Positions 57,256 through 64,000 of a DNA stretch of 64,000 nucleotides are shown in pieces. Positions within the stretch are counted from its first letter, which is position 1, and every line of letters starts with the position of its first letter. A model generated the notes under the pieces. The model searched no databases, was not told the origin of the DNA, and was given only the letters and a program-made list of their open reading frames with translations. Source of the DNA: Rugalucina vietnamica. Its lineage: Eukaryota; Mollusca; Bivalvia; Lucinida; Lucinidae. The stretch is from NCBI GenBank assembly GCA_964017185.1, contig OZ024874.1, forward strand, positions 34,262,721-34,326,720, in the 5' to 3' direction. The position numbers and the translations under genes are program-made.

Positions 57256-57487
57256 GAGCCGCATCGTGAGAAAACCGGAATGTTGCATATGCGAAAACAA
57301 AGGCGCAGATCAGGTTCGCAGTAACTGCGAAGCTGATCAGCGCCTTTGGTTTCACCACTCGGATAGTAAAATTTCTCTTCTTCCTAAATCCGAAATTTCA
57401 AGCTTTTGACCATTTTCTGAGACTGCACAGACCCGTTTATGTCGGACCTGGTAGGAAACCGCAAAGACCGGTTTTCTCGCATCAAGG
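57256..57487 (-). mobile_element. TIR element (MITE-like), complete inverted copy
   Basis: One end is TGAGCCGCATCGTGAGAAAA. The other end, read on the opposite strand, is GATGCGAGAAAACCGGTCTT. The inner palindrome GCGAAAACAAAGGCGCAGAT occupies 57291-57353. Same family as 39030. The corresponding empty site is at 54390, so this is a true insertion into an older repeat. Confidence 0.75.
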
Positions 57488-57720
57488 CTTATATATTATA
57501 ACCCATTTTGGCTTTGTCTGGTTATATTTGAAGCACATGTTGGATGTCAAAGACTCATGACATCTTCATTTTGGGCAAGAGTCCCATAAAATGGAGGCAA
57601 TGTCCCAACATGACCTTAGCTGTTGACTGGGACGTCTTCATTTTGGGCAAGAGCCCCATAAAGTGGAGGCAACGTCCCAACATGACCTTAGCTGTTGACT
57701 GGGATGTAAAGCATCAATTC
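57488..57720 (-). repeat. Dispersed repeat, inverted copy, proximal piece with 72-bp duplication
   Basis: The unit TCTTCATTTTGGGCAAGAG...GACTGGGA occurs at 57563-57634 and again at 57635-57706, with three or four differences. The copy at 54250 has the unit once. A 69-codon frame across it is simply the duplication translated. Confidence 0.8.
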
Positions 57721-59734
57721 GAACGAATTCAAACTGAGACAGGGCATATTTGAAATTTCATCTGGATTGAATATGCCGGAGAAGCCCTAGAGCGATTTCC
57801 CAACCACTTATTACATAGCAGATAGCTTTACCACACCACGGATGCTCTAGACTTCAGTTGTATCCGTAGGATGCAACTAACATGGACTGACCTCCACCCC
57901 CGATCCCCACCCATTCGCACCCTTGTAACTGTTTAAACTGCACATACGCAACAAACGTGAACTGCATGAAAGGGACATTTGGCATACTGGACTTTGTCAT
58001 GTATATTTCAATAGACAAAAATGGAACACAATGCATTTTCATTTATTCAATAAATGAAAACTAATAGGGTGACAGGACTTTTGAGGAAGAGTATATTGCA
58101 CCCCGTGTTCAGGACTTTCTCAAAACTGTTGTGTAATATTAAAACATGTACACAAGGAAAATTATATACTACATTTTCCGCGTACATTGCTCTACATGAA
58201 CCATAACTAATTTTCTCAAAACAAATGTGTTTTTGGATAGTTAAATATCTTGTTTAACGTGGATTGATATATTTACAAAGTCCCTAACCCCCCCTAAACT
58301 TTGAACATGTTGTTCTCAGTCCTGGGATACAGATCATTCATGATATTACATCTCCTGAAAGGGCTATGAATGACAAACGTTATCCTAGTAATATAACCAG
58401 AATTTGTATTTGCATTTTCGTGCATGTTGGTAGTGAAATGCACTGTTAGTTTGAAAACTGCTTTTATTTTTCTTGCATTGTTTTACGCTTAAATAAGAAA
58501 TATTGTGGGATGAGTGTTGGCACGGTAGTTAGTAAGTAGAAAAATCTATCAACTGCTATCATTTTTGTTCTGTTTGAAACAATTCTTACCGAAATATCTG
58601 CAGACAAAAAGCCCGTTTTTTGAGACTAATCAAGGTCAAATTAATGGGCTTATTTGTTATGTAAAAAGGCTATGGAAATATACTGTATATGTATGTTCTA
58701 CCTGAATGAACAGACTACCTGTCCTATTTTAACAGGTATACACAGCGTGTACATACTATAATGCATATAAATATACTGTACAAAATAATTTTATCTATGT
58801 TTTATTTGAGACATGTCTCAGAGGACTTTAAATCCAACGTTACTTCAACAACACACAACAATTGTTTTTACCCTTATTAGATACATAAAAGATATTGTCA
58901 GAAGAACTTCCCTAATGTCTAAAACGTATGAAGACACTGTTCAAAGTAAAAGTTGCTTAATTTATTTGGCATGGTATATTTAAGGTACAGGTATTTGCAT
59001 AAGTGACGGACAATATTATTTAAAGTAATAAATCTGATAAAGATGATGCACCTGCTATTCATGCAAATCGTTTCTAAGCTAATTTTTCAGCTTGCAAATT
59101 AGTTGGAGAACATTATTTAGACCTTCACAAAGGTTTCTATCAATTAAAATCAAAAATTTATTTTAAAGAATTATTTATGGAAATTTATTAGAAAAATAGG
59201 TAATTTCACTAAAAACTTCTATTACAATGGCTTCCCTTTGGAAAACATTATCATTCATAAGAAAGTTTAAGGTTTAGGGATTATTCTGGTATGTAACATG
59301 TCACATTTTTTTAAAAAAATCTATGAAATATTTATGAGCAGAAAACACTATTATTATAGTAATAAGGAACCTTAATGCAGTCGGAATGTGATGTGCAGAA
59401 AAAATCTGCCATTCGCGTGCAAAAGGATTACCTAAGCTATTCATGGTGGTAAGTTTATTGAAAATGCTTGTTTTGGTCACTTTTCATATCCTTTGTAACG
59501 CCATACTGGTGCTTTGCATGATTAAAATTGTGATGTTTGGCAATAAAGAATAACTATTCATAATAGAGTCGGACAAACTTTTTGCAAAATACATTCTTGT
59601 TTTCTCTCCAATCAGATGGTCAAAACTGGCCGAACATGTTCGAAGCAGCCAAAATATGCCAGTGTTTAGAACAATGACCTTAAAAATGACACGTATAGAC
59701 AATTCAATATAATTTGGGAAAAATGGTTACTTAC
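57721..59734. other. AT-rich spacer, nothing recognised
   Basis: No recognisable coding domain, RNA or shared repeat. If the exon candidate at 59735 is real, part of this would be its intron. Confidence 0.4.
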
Positions 59735-59839
59735 CTTTGACTTGTAATACAATTTCGCCATTTGAGGGTTTCCAACAAACGCTATCAATAAAATAAGTTC
59801 CATATCCTCGATAATAAGCTGTACGAAATCACAAAACCT
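59735..59839 (-). CDS. Candidate internal host exon (35 codons), gene unknown
   Basis: On the minus strand, TTTACAG (acceptor) is followed by 105 bases that stay open in one frame. They then meet AAAG/GTAAGT, a perfect 5' splice-site consensus at 59729-59738. Both ends are phase 0. The translation begins RFCDFVQLIIEDMELI and ends GNPQMAKLYYKSK, with balanced composition and a short hydrophobic stretch in the middle (LILLIAFV). I do not recognise the protein. The polypyrimidine tract before the acceptor is weak, and no flanking exon could be joined with confidence. It could instead be chance, or a first exon starting at the internal methionine. Confidence 0.35.
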
Positions 59840-60303
59840 CTGTAAACGTCTTCATGTATACTCTGTACTATTGCACGAGACTAACGATAAAACGACAATG
59901 TATACTGTATAGCCACGCTTCACGTATCACTAACTACTCGATAACGATGTACAAAAAGGTACCTTAATGTTTAACAGATATACACGTTGTAGGGTGATAA
60001 TACAATATAAGCTAAACCATCATGAGAGATTTTGAGCATAACTATACATTACGAATAATATATGTATGTGAAAACCCACTGGTTCAACAGCTGTCTTTGA
60101 GGAAGTTTGTCAATTGTTCTTGTTACAACCAATTCATATCTATAGCGCTTAGGCCGGCCGAAGTCGCCGATTAATATTCTGCTCTCATGATGAAAACTTA
60201 TTTATTCTAACGATAGTTCAATATGCTGAATAGATTGTTATTATTTTTGACCTATATGGAACCACATATGTGAGTAGTTATGTGATATTACTTTGTACTT
60301 CTT
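59840..60303. other. AT-rich spacer, nothing recognised
   Basis: No coding content, RNA or repeat recognised. It contains GGCCGGCCGAAGTCGCC near 60152, which faintly recalls the minisatellite at 37723. Confidence 0.4.
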
Positions 60304-61641
60304 TCATGTATTGATACCATGTATGTTTTGTGTCAGATGAAGAAAAAAAATTGTATAACTTGGTCCCAAATCTAATATAAATATTATCCAGGAGATAGGA
60401 TAAGGCGTCGCACACATTCTGACATGACCAAAGTGTATACCGACTTTGGTCAGAGGAAGTAAAAAAAAAGCCTTTCTGTCATTACATGCCAAATAAAGTG
60501 AACCATAGTTTTTTAATGCCCTTTTGAATGTCCACTCTATCAAATCCAGAAGTTTTTCTTTAATTAGATTATGTGGTAAAGTTGTATACAGAGTAGAAAA
60601 ATCATATGTGGACAAGCTCGTCACACGGAACCCTCTACACTTCAATTTATTGAGCACCTCACCAGAATTTTTTATTGACCAAAACCAATTTTTATTTGAA
60701 GTTTCATACACTGTCTCACAGTATCTTATAACATGAGATTTGATAGCGGTAAGACAGGAAGTTAATAATTTAGAAAGTTCAGTAGTAATACAAGAGCTAG
60801 AATTTGCAATAAATCTAGCTTTGTATGGTCTTTTGTGATGCTTAGGTAACCAATACATCGTAGGAAGTTTGTCTTGGCCTTCATTGACACAAACAGAAAA
60901 CTTAACAGGTAAATCGTTTAAGTGGGCATTAACTACAGACAGTTCATCAGTATCTGTCTCCTGATAAGCCCTGGTACCATCAAGCTCCTGTTTTAAGGTG
61001 TTGACGTAGTGAAGCCTACAAACAACAACAACATTGTTTGCGGCTTTGTCTGCCGGAACCAAGACATACTTTCTGTGAAATTCTTGGATACCCTGCTTCA
61101 AATGCCTAAATGACGATTTAGGTTTAGGAGGTAAAAGATTAGTATTTTGTGAATAAAACTTTATACGTTTATCCACGATAGTGAAGATACTTCTTTTCCA
61201 TTCTTTATGAGCATTATCCTCAACACCCTCTCGTTTACACCATCGATTACCGAAATCATTCAATGCAAATGCAATCTCCTCTCTACATTTGTCGAAATTG
61301 ATGTAGGAAGGGAATCTATATTTCGGACCTTTAGAAACAATTTTACGAATTCTAGAATCCGAAATTATTCTTAAATTTCCAGTAACTATATGTCCGGCTG
61401 GTTGATAAACAAATTTAGAATCTTTACAATCTCAAGACTTAGGAGTATTAGCATGGATATTGAGATCAGAGACAAGTTTATTGAAATTAAAAATAGTATT
61501 TCTGATTGGTTTATTACATTTGTAACAAATAATAGGAGGTTCTGAATTTTGGAAGTACGTAGGTATAGACTGTATCACTGATTTATCCTGATTTATACTT
61601 TTATAACACTGCATAAAAGGGATTCCACTTCCCTGAAACAT
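60304..61641 (-). pseudogene. Penelope-like reverse transcriptase, N-terminal and middle part
   Basis: A minus-strand RT remnant. Going from 61641 downward there is IICYKCNKPIRNTIFNFNK, then an in-frame TGA near 61433 after HANTPKS. Next come PAGHIVTGNLRI, the block KYVLVPADKAANNVVVVC, LPTMYWLPKHHKRPYKARFI, and the RT A motif STYDFSTLYTTLP (near 60605). After LACNDRKAFF (near 60490) the frame shifts in a run of T/A and the remaining residues to 60304 are out of frame. These motifs match a Penelope-type RT common in bivalve genomes, recalled from family knowledge. I see no GIY-YIG endonuclease. Confidence 0.75.
60352..60494 (-). repeat. Inverted repeat arm within the Penelope-like remnant (left)
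   Basis: About 143 bp, the reverse complement of 62142-62281 with a few substitutions and a 3-base difference in a T/A run. Both encode the LACNDRKAFF region. Confidence 0.9.
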
Positions 61642-62141
61642 CCAGAATGAACTTGTGTCATGTACCTATGATACGTTTAAAAATAGCCTCGGAAACTCCA
61701 CAAACCATAAGGCATAATCTAGGTTTCACTCTAACACGGCCATCTAATTATAGATTTTAGCAGACGATTTTGCTACGGAATCGGGGTCAGAAATGTCATA
61801 TGTATTAGTGCGCAAAGAATGAAAAATCGAAAGGATTATCTGCAAGGGTTTTCACACATACAAAGAAAAAAAAAGGAAAATGAAAAATGGTGCGGTAGCA
61901 TAAAATAACAGTTATTTATATTTATCGTATTTACAAAAATAAGTTTCATTGTGAAATTCTGCCCAACATTTTTTGTATCGTAGTTTTATAAAAGTTTTTA
62001 GTGATTTCTTTCGAAGCCGACCACCCTTTCGATGTCTTCTTATTGAAAAAAATGTTCCTTAATTTTTATAATCAAATTTAATAAAAGTTAGTCATTTTAA
62101 GACGAAAAAAAAGGAAAAAGAAAAACATGTTTCGATGCAAT
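61642..62141. other. Spacer between the opposed Penelope-like pieces
   Basis: AT-rich, no frame or motif recognised. It ends in an A-rich run (62105-62125) just before the plus-strand piece, which might be the 3' tail or junction of an insertion. Confidence 0.4.
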
Positions 62142-62281
62142 TTTGGCATGTAATGACAGAAAGGCTTTTTTCACTTCCTCTGACCAAAGTCGGTATACAC
62201 TTTGGTCATGTCAGAATGTGTGCGACGCCTTATACTATCTCCTTGATAATATTTATATTAGATTTGGGACCAAGTTATACA
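62142..62281 (+). repeat. Inverted repeat arm within the Penelope-like remnant (right)
   Basis: Partner of 60352-60494. The match begins at TTTGGCATGTAATGAC and ends at GGGACCAAGTTATACA. Confidence 0.9.
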
Positions 62282-62556
62282 GACAAATTGTTGGAATTCT
62301 GATGGGTACAAATTGCGCACCTCTCGTAGCTGATTTATTTTTATACTGCTATGAAAGAGATTTCATGGATTCTCTTAACCATGATAATGAAGCTGATGTT
62401 ATCGAGGCTTTTAATTCCACATCTAGGGACCTCGATGACCTTTTGAACATTGACAACCCTTATTTTAAAGGTATGGTCAATCAAATTTATCCACTTGAAC
62501 TTCAGTTGAACAAAGCCAATATCTCAGATACCGAAGCCCCCTTTTTAGATCTATGA
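62143..62556 (+). pseudogene. Penelope-like reverse transcriptase, catalytic part, opposite strand
   Basis: Plus-strand continuation of the same protein family: ACNDRKAFFTSSDQS, LLDNIYIRFGTKLYRQIVG, MGTNCAPLVADLFLYCYERD and DLDDLLNID (62428-62454). It covers the RT motifs missing from the minus-strand piece. The residue before LDD is aspartate where tyrosine is usual, and ILMG replaces the usual IPMG, so the active site looks damaged. There is no proper ATG; the match starts at the inverted-repeat edge. It ends at a stop after EAPFLDL, where family members continue. Confidence 0.75.
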
Positions 62557-62997
62557 ATGCTGAAAACAAAGTTAAAATATACAATTAATCCATATAATTT
62601 CTTAAACTACTGAAAATTCCTTTTCTTTCATCAAATCAACTTCAAAACATATACCCGTTTACTTCAAAACCTACAATGGAATAGTCCATACTCAATTTTG
62701 AAAACAATATTAGGCCTTACTTGCTTATCGTATTAAAAATTATTATACTGCATGTAATTAATATAGAGAATTATTTATTATATGAAAACTTATCACTTGA
62801 ACAATTAACGCCTAGAAAATGTGATAAACCTGATCTCGAAGCAATGTGATCTTCCTTCGAGACCTGATTTAGCAACCCTTTCGTAGACTCTCTATTTAGG
62901 CTGCAAGCCAAATAGACACTAATTACATTAAACCTATCCTCTGGATAGGTTTCCTTCCCTTAACCTGAGATAAAGATGAAGAGATTAGAAAGTCCAC
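62557..62997. other. AT-rich spacer, nothing recognised
   Basis: May contain decayed 3' sequence of the Penelope-like piece, but I cannot align it. No gene or RNA seen. Confidence 0.4.
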
Positions 62998-63280
62998 CTT
63001 GCGGCCACTTTAAGTTTGTCGCGCGTGTACCTGTGGCGCCACCTACGATCCGCCATATTGTTTCGAAGACAAAACCAATGCTATAAATATCGACATTCAT
63101 TGGCAATTTCATACATCCAGTGAGGTAATATTTTAGTTCTATAGAAACTGTAAACATTTTATATTTTATTTACGAAACAGATTTTGATGTTTGTAACTTG
63201 TTTTTATTGGATTTTAATTGTTTATTACACGTTGATAAAACACTGAATTCCTTGTTCGGCGTTTCAAAATGGCGACCAAG
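62998..63280. promoter_or_regulatory. Possible promoter region with divergent ATGGCG motifs
   Basis: A locally CpG-rich stretch (GTCGCGCGTG, GTGGCGCCACC, ACGATCCGCC) in AT-rich surroundings. AATATGGCGGATC lies on the minus strand near 63050 and CAAAATGGCGACC on the plus strand near 63272. Both fit the AANATGGCG core of YY1-type sites, often found at translation starts near promoters. The frames behind them are short (MADRRWRH... minus and MATKRKLVGTF plus) and could be first exons only if spliced. Confidence 0.25.
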
Positions 63281-64000
63281 CGTAAATTAGTCGGTACTTT
63301 TTGACTAAAAGGCGTTGTTATTAAAAGGCTAGGTAATCTTTAATCAACAAAATATGAAAGAAGAAGGATATAAAAATCGTTTGATTTGTTAATTAGCACA
63401 CAATCTATGACTGTGTCGGTCTTACGATCGAATAAACTTTGACTATTTTTGTCATTTTAGCAAAAACGGTTTGGTCCGATCTCAAAACGACGATTGTGTA
63501 ATTGTTTTTATTAAAAACTTTTCTTTGACAAACAACATCAATTTTCTCAAAGAACAATGTCTTACAAATCGTTTGATTGCCCTTCGATACGGTTTGGGTA
63601 TTTTTGAAAGCGTTTAATCGTCCAAATGAATCACCTGTTTTTCACAACTTTTCGCCGCTTTGGAGTCAAAATGGAGATTTTTCTGTTTGGCATTGCAAAT
63701 AAGACCAAAAAGTTACATTTGAATGCAGAATGACATATTATGCTTTTACAGATGATCTCCAGTGATTGGTTGTCTATTTGATCGATATTTTTGTGTTTTT
63801 TTTTTTTTTGTATTTATAACTACACACACTCCCCATGCCCCGTGCCCGGGATAGGATTTGGGATATTCATGCCCGGAAATGTGATGGGGACAACAGAAAA
63901 AATAGTTTCCACATTTTTCCAATATAAATAGTGACAAAAGAAGAAATGACATTTGCGTAGCAAACTGCAGGAGAAAGTACGTTAAGCCCGGATTCGTGAA
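63281..64000. other. Non-coding right end of the window
   Basis: It contains a T-run at about 63797-63810 and a CCCCGTGCCCGGG patch near 63838. I recognise no gene, RNA or repeat; the sequence runs off the window. Confidence 0.4.

Overview
The window looks like animal nuclear DNA, most probably from a bivalve mollusc. It has a long satellite array, an intact LTR retrotransposon, decayed LINE and Penelope-like copies, tRNA-derived SINEs, small terminal-inverted-repeat (TIR) elements and long AT-rich stretches with no prokaryote-like gene packing. The bivalve assignment is inference from the style of the repeats and transposon proteins; the species cannot be named from this sequence.

Positions 1-37722 are one satellite array of about 100 monomers of about 373 bp, running off the left edge of the window. 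The first 18.27 kb is in one orientation and the next 19.45 kb in the opposite one. The switch at 18267-18270 falls in a 4-base CAAA overlap. The monomer is an old dimer of two diverged subunits (about 181 and 192 bp). Variant monomers recur at multiples of 10 monomers, and the same variant order is found in both arms, so the arms come from one array. A 2.2 kb block (20941-25377) is a very recent tandem duplication. The array ends abruptly at 37722 against a small GC-rich hairpin minisatellite.

Positions 37723-42949 are a patchwork of repeats: a truncated SINE, TIR elements, and a nest in which a dispersed repeat was split by a TIR element, which was itself split by a 1.56 kb insertion carrying 133-bp inverted arms.

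Positions 42955-49967 are a complete LTR retrotransposon. It has 974-bp LTRs that look identical, a 5-bp target duplication ACGTC, a tRNA-Pro type primer site, a purine tract and one uninterrupted 1513-residue Gag-Pol frame. The domain order is Gag, protease, integrase, reverse transcriptase, RNase H. Integrase before reverse transcriptase is the reverse of normal Ty3/Gypsy order and matches the Gmr1-type group. This is the best candidate for a functional unit in the window.

Positions 50170-53950 hold a 5'-truncated, frameshifted LINE of L1/Tx1 type. From 54250 to 57720 there are two inverted copies of a dispersed repeat, one carrying a TIR element insertion for which the other shows the empty site. 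Between them lie a SINE inserted in an older SINE and a (TA)n tract. Positions 57721-64000 are mostly unrecognised AT-rich DNA, with a candidate 105-bp host exon (59735-59839, minus strand) and a broken Penelope-like reverse transcriptase whose two parts point in opposite directions (60304-62556). No complete host gene, rRNA or functional tRNA gene was recognised.
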